From Raffaelea ambrosiae (lineage: Eukaryota > Ascomycota > Sordariomycetes > Ophiostomatales > Ophiostomataceae), in assembly GCA_002778195.1 (NCBI GenBank), contig PCDI01000004.1, forward strand, positions 2,950,226 through 3,014,225: a stretch of 64,000 nt of DNA, given 5' to 3'. Within the stretch, counting starts at the first letter, position 1. Every line of letters begins with the position of its first letter. The position numbers and the translations under genes were made by a program. Below the pieces are notes generated by a model. That model was not told where the DNA came from. It ran no database searches and saw only the letters and a list, made by a program, of their open reading frames with translations. Positions 45,801 through 57,200 of the stretch are shown piece by piece.

Positions 45801-48311
45801 CACTATTAAAGATCGCTACTCACTACTATTCATTAAAAAACTACGAAATAAACTTCGAGGAGTATAATGGTTTACGGTGTTCGACCTACGAGGGGCTTAT
45901 AACTTAATTCGAATGAAAGACGAAGAAGAATAGAAAACAGCTTTTAAAACGCGATACGAACATTACGAATACATAGTTATGCTTTTCGGCTTAACGAATG
46001 TATTTATATCGTTTCAAAATATAATAAACAACGTGTTGAAAGAATACTTAAACATTACGATTATCGTATATTTAAACGACATCTTTATCTTCTTTAAAGA
46101 CTTAAAAAGCTACGAGAAACACGTGTTAAACGTCTTAAAGAAGTTATAAAACGTTAAACTATTAATAAAACTAAAAAAGAGCTACTTCCACTAAAAAAAA
46201 GTCGACTATTTAAGCTACACTATAAAGCCCGATTGTATACGAATGTAAAAAGAAAAGATTTAAGCCATTAAAGAATGGCTAAAACCTATTAACGTTATAA
46301 AAGTTAAAAGGTTTTTAAGATTCGTAAACTTTTATCAACAGTTTATTTATCGTTACGAAAAAATCGCACGACCTTTAACTAATTTAATAAAGAAAGATTA
46401 AAAATTCGAATAAATAATAAAAGAATAAGAAGCATTCGAAGAACTCAAAGAAAGAGTCTTTAAGGACTTAATATTGTACGAAGCGGACCTAACAAAGGAA
46501 TACGAGGTGGAGATAAACGCTTTTAACTACGCTATCGGAGGATAACTAAGACAACGAGATAAGTAAAAAAGGTTATACCCTATCGCTTTTTTTTTATATA
46601 AATTAAACGGATTAAAGCTTAATTACCCCATTTACGATAAAGAACTTATAGTAATTATTTACGCGTTTTAAAAATAGTAATACTATTTAATCGGAGTATA
46701 ATAATAGGTAAAAGTCCTCACTAACTACAAAAACCTAGCATAGTTTACAACGACTAAAGTGTTAAACAAACGATAAACCTAATAAGCGGAATTTTTATCG
46801 TAATTCGATTTCCGAATCGCTTACCGTAAGGGAATAGAAAATGGGAGAGCCGATGCGCTTAGTAAACGTGTAAACTACTAACGAGAGGTACTATAAAAGG
46901 TAACAATACTCTTATAACAAAACTAATAAAGAGACTTAATAATATACTAACAACTATTAATAGTATATAAGACTAATGTAAACCTTAACTAAAAGGAAGA
47001 ACTAAAAAAGCAGTAGTAAAAAATGACGGAAAAAGAGAAAGAAGAATTCTCGATTATAAAAACATAGTATAACTATTATAGTAAAATCTATATACCCCGA
47101 GAAAATTAAAAAGACTTTATTAAAGACATTTACGAAGTACGAGCTTATAAATACTAAAGAATTAAAGCTACTATAAAACGAATTCAAAGGAATTACGACT
47201 TTTTTAGAATTAAGAAACTTGTCGTAAAAGTCATCGGAAATTGTAATATATGTAAAAAAAACAAAATAAAACGTTATAAACTATACGAACTACTAAAATC
47301 ATTACGAATCCTTACTAAACTATGGGAATTTATTAATTTAAACTTCATCGTAAAGCTATTAAAATCGAAGGAACCTTTTATAAAAATAACTTACGATAGT
47401 ATTCTCGTCATCGTTTATAAACTTATTAAATACGCTTACTTTATATTATATAAAGAGGTAAGTAACGTAAACGAGCTCGTATATACATTTTTAAAAACCG
47501 TTTTAACTAACTACGGGCTACTAAAAGAAATTATATCGAATAGAAACAAGCTCTTTAAATCTAAGTTTTAGCAATCGTTTATAAAATAGTTAGGGATAAA
47601 GTATAAAATGTTTATAATATTCTATTTATAAATAGACGAATAAACGAAAAGAACTAACTAAATTATTGAATAATACTTACGAAGTTACGTAAACTACTCG
47701 TAAAACGACTAAGTGTAACTACTACCACTAATATAATTCGCTTATAATAGCGCAGATACGAAAACGACTAATACATTCTCGTTCTACGTTAACTACGAAT
47801 TTTATTTAGAAGCGTATTAACAACCTTATAATATAAGGAAAATATAATAAAAATATAAAAAGCACTTTAAACGAAACTCAAAAAAATATAAAAAACCATA
47901 ATATAATAAACTAACAAAAGAAGAGTTGAAAGATTAACTTTAACGAAGGGGGGAGTTATATATTTACTTCGTAAAAATATTAAAACTAAAAGACTAAACG
48001 ACAAACTAAACTATAAAAAGCTTAGCTTATTTAAAATTAAAAAGAAAATCTTAAAATAAAACTACAAACTCGAGCTATTAAAGGAAATAAAGATTCACTC
48101 GGTTTTTTACATTTCGCTTCTAAAACCGACACTCGAAAATATCTCGATTGAAACAAATGTGAAACTCGATAACGACGAAACGAAATACGAAATAGAAAAA
48201 ATCGTCGAACATAAGAGAAAAAGGAAATAAACCCGCTACTTTATTAAATGGAAAAACTACCCCAACTTAGAAAATATATAAAAACCTATTACGAACTTGA
48301 CGAACGTTTAA
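42818..48311 (+). pseudogene. Gag-pol of gypsy copy B (RIP-inactivated)
   Basis: Gag opens MALNTPTPSAVETSS. RT, RNase H, integrase and chromodomain (about 48180-48311, RYFIKWKNYPNLENI then a stop) are in the same order as copy A. The RT box is YLND. Dense TAA/TAG codons, mostly at former Gln. Confidence 0.85.
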
Positions 48312-48880
48312 TAAAAGTTGAAGGATTATTAAAAGCAGGGTTAGCGAAGGAACGATAAAACTCGTATAATAAATTAAAAACTCACCTTATAAGGAAGTCC
48401 GCTATAAAAACATCCAAACCCTCCAACATCGCACCCCAATCGACCACATTCACGGTACTAAAAGACTAAAGCAACCGGGCTGCTTTAAACTCCTTAACGG
48501 CTATACGGTTTATCGCGGCATAAGCCGCCTTTCAACGCTCTCGCTCCTTAATAGTATTTAACTCATTTAATGTTTTCAAACTACGAGCGGCTAAATCTTT
48601 CGCCTTTGTAATTACCTCCTTCTTTTAACGACGAAAACGTATCAACCTAATAAACTTTTCGTTTAAAGTTTGCTAAGCGGTACGAAATTCTTCCTTAACC
48701 AAGGATTTAACACCTTCGAGCCGCCGACTCTCAGCAATCAAACGGCTCACTATCGAAAAGGTTTAATAAAAAAAAAAAGGGGAAGAAAAGAAACTTATAA
48801 GAAGAAACAAGTTCTTTCAAACCATTACACGAACGCTCGTAACGGACGCAAGTAGAACAACGAGAACTGTTTTTAACCAT
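48289..48880 (-). pseudogene. Antisense ORF with conserved intron in gypsy copy B
   Basis: The counterpart of the copy A antisense ORF. ATG 48880-48878 opens MVKNSSRCSTCVRYERSCNG, showing a C-x2-C-x7-C pattern lost in copy A (Tyr replaces both Cys of the CxxC). The main exon reads SRLIAESRRLEGVKSLVKEE and KDLAARSLKTLNELNTIKER, then NVVDWGAMLEG. An intron with donor GTGAGT and a GCTAAC branch-like motif is conserved. The stop lies at 48291-48289. Internal stops are at Gln codons. Confidence 0.55.
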
Positions 48881-49076
48881 TCGATAAGAAAAGCCTTTAA
48901 AGAAACAAAAAGAGCAAAGTATTACGTCAAACCTTAATAGCTCGATCGCGTCAATAAAATCGTCGCGCTAGAGCGACTTTCGCGATTTAAAAATACGAAA
49001 GGATATAACGAAAAACACTTACGAAAGAAAATAAAAAAGAGTTTTTAAAAATAAAAACAAAGGAGGAAGAGAATAA

Positions 49077-49542
49077 TATTACGACTTAAATAACGGCTTT
49101 CGCGGTTAAAGATATAAAGAATAAACGATTAAATTAAAAAGAAGGAACTTAAAGCGGACAACTACGGTAAGACAAGAATAATATAAATAATCACGTGATG
49201 GATCACGGTGGATTACTATGGAGTAACGATCTAGCTCACGATGGATCACCGAAATTACGATGAATTATTACGGATTAACGATTTAAATCACGGTTTAGTG
49301 ATTTAAGACTTAGATAAAAGAGTAAGCCCGCTTCTTCGAGCCGTAGATAGGAAGAGTTAGACTTTTTAGTAGTTAATCTAAGTATTTCGGATAATCTCGA
49401 ATAGCTTTAACAGCTCTCGAACACTCGCTCGCACGCACGAAGAATTAAGACTGCTTTAGTATTGTGAACTTTAAGCTTTGACCATTTTGTTAATATAAAC
49501 TCCTACGCAGGTTTATCACTTGAGAACTCGGTGTTCGTTATA
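49077..49542 (+). repeat. 3' LTR of gypsy copy B (466 bp)
   Basis: Begins TATTACGACTTAAATAACGG (RIP-altered from TGTTACGACC) and ends GTTCGTTATA. Preceded by the purine tract AAAGGAGGAAGAGAATAA. Confidence 0.95.
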
Positions 49543-49808
49543 ATAATATAACAATCGTTACTCGTGTTAAAGAGCTATGCGTTTCGATTATTTACGTAAT
49601 AGTTATATGTATTAACGTAATTAACGTGAAATACCGTGTTATTAATTAAAAAGAGGGTATTATTAACTAGTCGAACGAAGTAACTAAGCTTCTTTTTACT
49701 TTAATTATTCGTGGTCTCGTTATTAGTAGTAGTATAATTAAACTTATTCGATTTAAATTAATCTTTTTCTTTATCTCGTTTAACGAAGTAAAAAGCCTTC
49801 GTATACCT

Positions 49809-49997
49809 TTATTTATTATAAAAGTCGCACTTACGATCACTTTTAAACTTAGTTTTATCGTTTTTATCGTTAAATTTATTATTATTAATAAATTTACTAT
49901 TAAAACCGCCGTTATTATTAGTATTATTATTACCGTTCTTCTTTTTGCTTACCGTTGACGACTTATTACGATAGCGGTTATAAAGAAAGGCTTTCAC
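49809..49997 (-). pseudogene. Copia Gag zinc-knuckle fragment
   Basis: A 62-codon Asn/Lys-rich frame ending KCDFYNK, which resembles the start of a CCHC knuckle with the second Cys changed to Tyr (TGT/TGC to TAT/TAC). It lies between gypsy copy B and the copia 5' LTR, as expected for gag. Confidence 0.7.
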
Positions 49998-50870
49998 TTT
50001 ATTAAATACGTTATTTTTAAACTTCGTACTTTACTCACTTCGTAACTTCGATATAATATTTACGAAAGCTTTAATAACGCGGCCGTCGATAATGCTTAAT
50101 AAGTAATAAATCTTATACTTCGTAAAAAGCTTATTAACTTTTTATTTATAATCTTTTATATTATTTTTTAATCGCGTTAAAAATTAATTAATAAAGTTAT
50201 CGTTACGTTAATAAAGATTATAAAAGTATTAAATAGCTTTTACGAAAAGGCTCTTCTCTTTTAAAGCGTATAAAGCTTAAAGTGCGTCGTAAAGCTCGTC
50301 AAAGCGTTCGGTATTAAAAAAGGATATTGAGAGCGAGTCTTTTAAGGTTATCGTTAGTGTAGTTAAGAAGGTACCGACCGCTTCGTCGTCGTATTTAGTA
50401 TCGATTTTAATAAAAGTAATAGCTAATCCCGTTAACTTAGTTAACTGTTTAACTTTTCAGCTTTACCGCTTTTATTTATACGCTTTCTTAAGCTTAATGT
50501 TAATTCGGCTTACTATCTTTATAACCCGGGTTAACGTACCCTACGATATAGTCTTTTTAATAGTAGATATGGTGGTAGGCTTGGTGGTGGGCTTGGGTAG
50601 CTGGTTAAGGGTAAGATTTACGTGAAAATTAAAGGGTACTTTATCGAGATCGTCTTAGAAAGGTTGTAAGGGCTGTTAAGAGCTTTTAGTCGTTATAAAG
50701 TTTATTAGTTAAAAAGGAAGTCGGTTGAGGTGCTTAAAGCAAAGCTTTTCTAACGCTTAGACTAACGGAAAAGGGGGGTGCGTTATAGTACGTTAAAAGG
50801 GTCGAAGTTAATCGAAAATAGTGCGTGCGATACGCTAAAGAAAAGGGGTAGATCAGGATTACGGCCACCC

Positions 50871-50882
50871 GGGCTCATAGCC
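50871..50882 (-). promoter_or_regulatory. Copia primer-binding site matching initiator tRNA-Met anticodon arm
   Basis: The plus strand directly next to the 5' LTR reads GGGCTCATAGCC. Eukaryotic initiator tRNA-Met has GGGCUCAUAACC across the anticodon stem-loop, so the element's minus strand is complementary to it. Priming by an internal half-molecule of initiator tRNA-Met is established for Drosophila copia; here it is inferred. Confidence 0.5.
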
Positions 50883-51098
50883 TGTTAGAAATAACATACG
50901 ATAGTTGTATTAAGCACCGTATAGGGCTAGACTATTTGTAAGAAAAGAAGGATAGGTTGAAAGTTGAAAGTTTAGATACATAGGGGCAATCGCGGAGGAG
51001 CTTTTGTACGTAGAAATAAGTGGGGTATAGGGCTCAGCCAGCCAATTAGCGCAGCGTGTGCACGTGAGTGCACCGTGGTTAGCAAACACTTGTTAACA
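50883..51098 (-). repeat. 5' LTR of copia element (216 bp)
   Basis: Same length and sequence as the left LTR with scattered transitions; ends TTGTTAACA. Confidence 0.93.
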
Positions 51099-51593
51099 AA
51101 AAGCAAGTATTATTATAGGGTGTTATAAATGTGGCGTGGTATTATGTAATAATTTAAAAAGAAATCGTTAGGACAGGTGGCATTTTCAAGTTAAACAGGG
51201 GTGACTTAATACAGTTTGTATGTATTTTTATGTATTTATGGGTCCAATTTAAGCTTTTAACCAATCGATTCGTCTATTGATAAAAACGTAATAGTTTCGT
51301 TCTTAAGGAGATAGTTGCTATGTACACCGTATGTTTGGGGAAAGTGCTCATATTGGGGATTCCGAAAGGAGTTGCTGACAGCGTATTTCTACCTATGTAA
51401 GAAGTGGTGCCTTGAAATCCAGGCTTTAACAGGGCGGTGAATAGTGGGTAGGTGGTGCTAGCTGCACATCTCCCGACTCAAAAAATCTTTTCCCAAGGTT
51501 TCCTACTAAATTGGTGCAAGAACCATCGACGTCACAGCCCAGTACTGACTTTCGTTCGGTTGCTGAAGACATTCGCTCACAGAATTGACAGAC

Positions 51594-53817
51594 ATGGTTA
51601 AGTTAGACATCGCTGCCAAAGCCGAGCTACCGCTTGTGCTTCCGAGCCTGGTGCTTGCGTCCTATCTCGATCGCGCCGGACTCCTCTCCGACCTTAAGAG
51701 GACCTTCCAAGCACTTGACCGTCTCGACGATGGCCATATTGTTGCACTGGAGCTAGTTGAGGGCGAAACAGTCTTTGATACAGCCGTGGTAACCTCTTTG
51801 AAGGACTTTGCTGAGAAAAAGGCAGGGACGCGGGTATGATCTCCCGATTCATGATGCCCTCTTGGAAGCCAAACCGGTTGACTCACATATTTTTATTTAG
51901 GGAGGGAAATGGTTTCAGCACCTAGAGGGCCTCGCCAGCAAGAATCGACGGGATCTGGAAAAAGTCTTGACTGATATGGACACCTATCTAACCCTGCGCA
52001 CGTACCTGGCAGGATACGAGCTGGGCATCGCCGATCTTGCCGTTTGGGCGGCCGTGAGAAGCAACCCTGTTGCCCAGTCTTTGATTAAGAAGACAGACGG
52101 AAACGTCCTCCGATGGTACACTTTCGTCGATGCTTCCAATCCTTGGCTATCAGAATTGATCAACGAGCTTACGGCCCCGGCAGCCAAGGAGCGGGCTAAG
52201 GCACGTGCTGAGGCCTCCGCAGCGGGTGCCAGCTATGACATTGACTTGCCAGGGCTGTCCGGCCCCATCACAACTCGATTCCCCCCTGAGCCATCCGGCT
52301 ACCTACATATCGGACATGGTAAAGCCGCACTGTTGAACGACTACTTTGCACATGAACGATCGAGTGGGAAACTGATCTGCCGTTTTGATGATACGAATCC
52401 GTCCAAGGAGTCGATGGAGTTCCAAGATGCCATTGTGGAGGACCTAAAATCGATCGGTATCATCCCGGACACGACCAGCTACTCCAGTGATTACTTTCAG
52501 CAAATGTACGAGCTGGCCATCCAACTGATCAAGGACGGGAAAGCGTTTGCCGACGACTCGGAGCTCGGCAAGGGCGACGAGGAGCGCAAAAACCGGCTGC
52601 CCTCGAAGCGTCGTGGCCTTGGCATAGAGGAGACTCTGGCCCGGTTTGCGGACATGAAGACCGGGTCGACAGAGGGCCGTCGCTGGTGCATCCGCGCCCG
52701 GATTGCCTACGACAGCCCGAACGGCACCCTCCGCGACCCGGTCATTTACCGCTGCAATCCCACCCCACACCATCGTACGGGCACCAGCTGGCACATGTAC
52801 CCCACCTACGACTTTTGCGCGCCCATTCTCGACTCGATCGAGGGCGTCACGCTGGCCCTGCGCACAAACGAGTACCGAGACCGAAACGTGCAATACGAAT
52901 GGTTCCAGGACGCCCTGCGTCTGCGCAAGGTGCCCATCTACGACTTCTCGCGCATGAACTTTGTGCGGACGGTGCTCTCCAAGAGGAAGCTCACAAAGAT
53001 TGTCGAGGAAGGCAAGGTGTGGGGCTGGGACGATCCGCGCATGCCGACGATCCGGGGGGTGTTGCGCCGCGGCATGACGGTGCCGGCGTTGCGCGAGTTT
53101 GTGCTGAAGCAAGGGCCCAGCCGCAACATCCTGAACCTGGAATGGGGCGCCTTCTGGGCCCTCAACAAGAAATACATCGACCCGGTGGCGCCCCGCCACA
53201 CGGCCATTGCCCAGCAGGATGCGGTGTTCTGCACGGTCCGCGGCGTGGACAGTCTCGAGGCGGCATTGACCAAGCCCAAGTACGTCAAGAGGCCGGAGCT
53301 GGGCACAAAACAGGTGGTGCTCGGCCAGACGATTGTCCTCAGCCAGGCCGACGCGCAGTCCCTCTCGGCCGACGAGGAGTTCACCCTGATGAGCTGGGGC
53401 AACGCGTTTGTGCGCACCATCACCACGAAAGACGGGGGGCAGGACGGCGGCGGCGGCGGCGGCGGCACAAAGACCATCATCACCGCTCTCGACCTCGAGT
53501 TTCACCCGGGCGGCGACGTCAAAAAGACCAAGAAAATCTCGTGGCTGGCCGCCACGGAGTCGAATCTCGTCCCGGTCGATCTGGTGTCCTTTGACTACCT
53601 CATCACAAAGGACAAGCTGGAGAAGAACGACGAGCTGGCCGACGTCCTGACCCCTGACACGGAGTTCCGCCGGCAGGCCTTTGCCGACTGCAATGTCAAG
53701 GACCTGCCGCACGGCGCCATCATACAGTTTGAGCGCGAGGGATACTTCCGTCTCGATACTGCCTTTTCGAGCGACAAGGACTCCCGAATGGTGTTTTTCG
53801 ACATTCCGACCCGGTAG
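51594..53817 (+). CDS. GUS1: Glutamyl-tRNA synthetase, cytosolic
   Basis: Two exons, 51594-51833 and 51901-53817 (GTATGA...TTTAG intron, phase 0), encode 718 aa. Residues 1-160 form the GST-like N-terminal domain of eukaryotic GluRS, which in yeast binds the cofactor Arc1. The class I catalytic core begins at TRFPPEPSGYLHIGHGKAAL, with HIGH at 216-219; DTNPSKE follows and the KMSKS-equivalent LSKRKL lies at 439-444. The C-terminal half is the beta-barrel anticodon-binding domain (DCNVKDLPHGAIIQFEREGY). It charges tRNA-Glu with glutamate in the cytosol. A Gly-rich insert (seven or more Gly) sits near residue 600. This is a single-copy housekeeping gene starting about 280 bp from the TE island edge, with no RIP damage. 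Confidence 0.95.
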
Positions 53818-54244
53818 TTCTGCCAGAAGGGCGATGACAGCAAGTGTTCAGAGCAAGAACTGTGCTTTTTTTGTGATTCTAGCTGTTTTTTAGAGGGGGT
53901 TGTTTTGAAATTAATAAAATATGCAATTTACGAAAGGTGGTGCTGCAGGGCGACGACTGGACGACATGAACGGTGGTGGGTAGTATTCCTCGACGGCTCT
54001 GCGTGCCTGCATAGAGGGCCCGCGTGGCTACGTTTCCCAACTCCCTTCACATGGGGTGTCTCGATCATGCTGGTAACGCCCTTAAGAAAAAAGAAATGCG
54101 TCTCAAGAATTTTACACCGGTTCAAACCCTTTTCCCTTGATTCTTGTATATGTATCTGTAACCCCCCCCCAAGACAGTCCTACCAAAGATCTAGAGTCCA
54201 TCATCTCGGCCACCAGCCCCTTTCTTTCCCAATGCGATTCCATC
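53818..54244. other. Convergent 3' intergenic region
   Basis: Lies between the GluRS stop and the beta-galactosidase stop. AATAAAAT at about 53913 could serve as a poly(A) signal for GluRS. Nothing else is seen. Confidence 0.5.
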
Positions 54245-57200
54245 TTAGAGCCGTAGGGGCTCCAGGAGAAAGCCAAACGACGTGTCCTGGGTGTGCACCT
54301 TGAGGTCCTCCCGCACGCCCGGGCCGCACGCGGCCGTGCCGACACCGGCCACCGCCGCGTCGAGGCGCAGGAACACGGCGTCGTGCTCGACGAGATCCGG
54401 CGGGTGGCGGGCGCGCTGGACCTGGGCCGCGGTGTGCCGGCTGGCCTGGAAGCTGAATGTGCGGATCGTGTCGATGGTGTCGATGGTGTCGACGGTGTTG
54501 TCGCCCGCCGGGGCCGCGCGCGCGCGGAGCCCCGCGCCGGCCGCGTTGGTCAGCGCCACCCAGCGCGTGTCCAGCCGGTTGCCGCTCTCCTGCGGCACGT
54601 CGTACGGCGTCGCCAGGTCGCGCACCGCCGCCACCGCCCACACGCCGAGCCGCTGCGCCGCCTTCTTGTCCGGGTAGCTCTCGCCGGGCCCCAGGCCGCA
54701 CCAGCGCACGCGGTCGAGCGCCGTGTCGAGCACGAGGTCCAGGCCGATGCGCGGCACGTAGGCCGGGCACGGGCCCCGCGCATGCAGACGCTCCACGGCG
54801 ACGTGCAGCGCCCCGGAGCCGTGCACCGTGTAGCCCACCGTCGCCTCCCAGCCCCAGCCCAGCACCGGCGGGCCGATGAACAGATGCGCGCGCACCGTGC
54901 GCGCCGCCGCCGCGTTGTCGTCGTCGTCGTCGGCGTCCACCACCGCGACGCTGCGCACCTGTGTCGTCAGCGCGTCGACGCCGAAGCGCTGCCAGTACAC
55001 CAGGTCGACCGGCCCGTCGTTGTCGGTGGGCGGCCGCCAGAAGGCCGGCGCGATGGCGGCGTCCGGCCCCCCGCTGGCGCTGGCGCTGTCGAGCAGCGTC
55101 TGGCCGCTGGCGACCCAGCGCACGAGGCCGCCGCGGGCCCGGTCAAAGGTGAACGCAAAGCCCGGGCCCGCCAGCACGATGTGCACCGGGTCGGGCGTCG
55201 CGACCGTCACGACGCCGGCCGCGTCGGACGTGCTGTTCGTCGGGGCGGCCGCCGGGGTGCCATGGACGCGCGGCAGCACGTGCTGGGACCAAGCGACCTC
55301 GTGGTGGGCACCGGCCCAGGCCGAGGCCCCGCGCTGTGCGAGCGTGACCGTCAGCACGACCTCCTCCGCCGCCGGGGCGTGGTGCGTCGCCGCCTCGGGC
55401 AGGGCCAGCTGGACGGTCTGGCCGGCGGGGACGGCGGGCAGCTCGAGGACGCCGGCGGCCAGCAGGCGCCCGCTGTTGTCGTCGTCGTCGTCGTCGTGAC
55501 CACCCCCCCGACCCAACACGTCGACTCGGTACGTCGCCGTCAAGTGGGCCAGGTCGACAAAGTCGTAGCGGTTGGTGATGGCGAGGGTGGTGGTGGTGGT
55601 GGTGGTGGTGGTGGTGGTGCTGCTGCTGGGATCATCGTCATCCTGTGGCTGTCCGCCGACCAGCGCGAGGCCCACGGGCTGGATGGCCTTTTTGAATTCC
55701 AGCAGGCCGGGCGTCGGCGCGTGCGTGCTGTCGCACAAGCCGTCCATCACAAAGGTGCCGTCGTTGGGCATGTCGCCAAAGTCGCCGCCGTAGGCATAGT
55801 AGCCGGCGCCGGCGCCGGTGCCGTCGCCGTCGGCCTTCCACAGGCCGTGGTTGGCCCACTCCCAGATGAAGCCGCCCTGCAGCCGCGGATGGGCGCGAAA
55901 GGCCGCCTGGTAGTCCTCGAGGCCGCCGGGCCCGTTGCCCATGGCATGGCCGTACTCGCACAGGATGATGGGCTTGGCAAAGGCGCCCGTGGCCGCGTCG
56001 ACGCCGCCCGCCTCCCGGGCCAGCCGGATGAGCCGCTCGACGGAGGGGTACATGTAGCTGTACATGTCGGCGGCCACGGCCTCGGCGTCGGCCTCGTAGT
56101 GCACCAGCCGGCCCGGGTCCACGGCCTTGATGTAGTCGTGCATGGCCACGTGGTTGCGGCCAAAAAAGGCCTCGTTGCCCAGCGACCAGATGATGACGCT
56201 CGCGTGGTTCTTGTCGCGCTGCACCAGCGCCGCCGCGCGGTCCAGGTACGCCGCCCGCCACGCCGGGTTGTCCGACGTGAACTGCGCCGCCTGCGGAAAC
56301 GCCAGCCGCTTGCGCTGCTCGTAGTCCATGCTCTCGGGGATGTCCAGCGGCCGCGCCACCGCGTCGTAGAACCCGTGGCACTCCAGGTCCGCCTCGTCCA
56401 CCACCCACAGGCCCAGCTCGTCGGCCAGGTCCAGCAGCCGCGGGTGCGGCGGGTAGTGGCTGCAGCGCAGCGCGTTGATGTTGTGCTGCTTCATCTGCAC
56501 CAGGTCCGCCCGCGCATAGTCCAGCGGCACCGCCCGGCCCAGCTGCGGGTGGTGCTCGTGCCGGTTGACCCCGTGCAGGTGGATGGGCACGCCGTTGACC
56601 GAGATCAGGCCGTTCCGCAGCTCCACCGCCCGGAATCCCACCCGCTGCGTCACCTGGTCGTCGGGCTCGTCGTCGTCGGCGGCCCCGGGGGTGGTGGACA
56701 GAGCAAACGAGACCTGGTAGAGGTACGGCGTCTCGGCGGTCCATTTCTGGGGGCAGGCCACGTCCAGCGACAGCTCGACGCGGCCCGAAGCAGCAGGCGT
56801 GGCCGCGCTGGCTCGGCCGATGACCGTGCCGCCGCGCTCGGGCCGTTCCGCGAGCGTCATGGTCAGCGCCCCGGCCGAGGCCGCGTGCACGTCGACCGAG
56901 GCGCGCAGCGTGGCGTGGCGGTAGTCGGCGTCGAGGTCGGTCCGCACAAAGACGTCTTCGATGCGGCTGGCCGGAAACCCCAGCAGGTGGACGTCGCGGA
57001 AGATGCCCGACAGCCACCACTGGTCCTGGTCCTCGATGTACGTGGCGTCCGACCACTGGTAGACGCGCACCAGCAGCTCGTTCGGCGCCCCGCCCGGGGG
57101 GCGCACATAGTCCGTGATGTCGTACTCGGCGGCGTTGCGCGAGCCCTGCGCGTAGCCCACCAGCACGCCGTTGACCCAGACGTGGTACGCGCTGTCGACG

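Larger units (their letters stand above)
42288..49542 (+). mobile_element. Ty3/gypsy chromovirus, copy B (inside copia)
   Basis: 7,255 bp in plus orientation, the same element as copy A. It has 466-bp LTRs and the perfect target duplication ATAAT (42283-42287, 49543-49547). Gag starts at ATG 42818. RT has VYLNDIFIFF near 46060, with one catalytic Asp lost. The chromodomain is degraded. More RIP stops are seen than in copy A. Being inside the copia element, it inserted after it. Confidence 0.95.
38668..51098 (-). mobile_element. Ty1/copia element, interrupted by gypsy copy B
   Basis: 216-bp LTRs enclose 12,431 bp, of which 7,255 bp plus one 5-bp duplication are the inserted gypsy copy B, leaving about 5.2 kb, normal for copia. 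The target duplication AAAAG is perfect (38663-38667, 51099-51103). Minus orientation is shown by a polypurine tract next to the left (3') LTR and a primer-binding site next to the right (5') LTR. The RNase H/C-terminal part lies at 39094-39279 and the Gag zinc knuckle near 49809-49997, i.e. on opposite sides of the insertion in the order expected for gag-...-RT-RH. Confidence 0.93.
19646..51311. other. RIP-mutated heterochromatic repeat island
   Basis: Almost the whole interval, except about 22640-23568, is AT-rich and transposon-derived. Remnant coding frames are broken by TAA/TAG where Gln or Trp codons would stand, and surviving C is mostly in CpG. This is the pattern left by RIP, which acts on CpA in duplicated DNA during the sexual cycle of Pezizomycotina. 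Intensity varies: 19650-22600 is nearly free of G and C, while the LTR elements keep recognisable protein frames. Confidence 0.9.
23569..51311 (+). mobile_element. Host DNA transposon (~2.4 kb) containing all nested LTR elements
   Basis: Terminal inverted repeats at 23569-23598 and 51282-51311 (both read TCTCCTTAA..ACGAAA.TATTACG inward) agree at 27 of 30 positions, with only transition differences. Each is flanked by TA (23567-23568, 51312-51313). Removing the three direct LTR insertions and one copy of each 5-bp duplication leaves 23569-24287, 31583-32322, 37956-38667 and 51104-51311: 2,379 bp, a normal size for a Tc1/mariner-class element. On the plus strand 37990-38290 shows a degraded frame (DINELIEALRTREKQPVTL, then SARTSF) that vaguely resembles the C-terminal tails of fungal pogo-type transposases. 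This protein match is weak; the TIR/TA/size evidence is stronger. Confidence 0.75.

Noticed and set aside
19646..51311. CRISPR array, bacterial or viral system in the AT-rich region
   Set aside because: Repeats resolve completely into TIRs and LTRs with target duplications; the host is a fungus.
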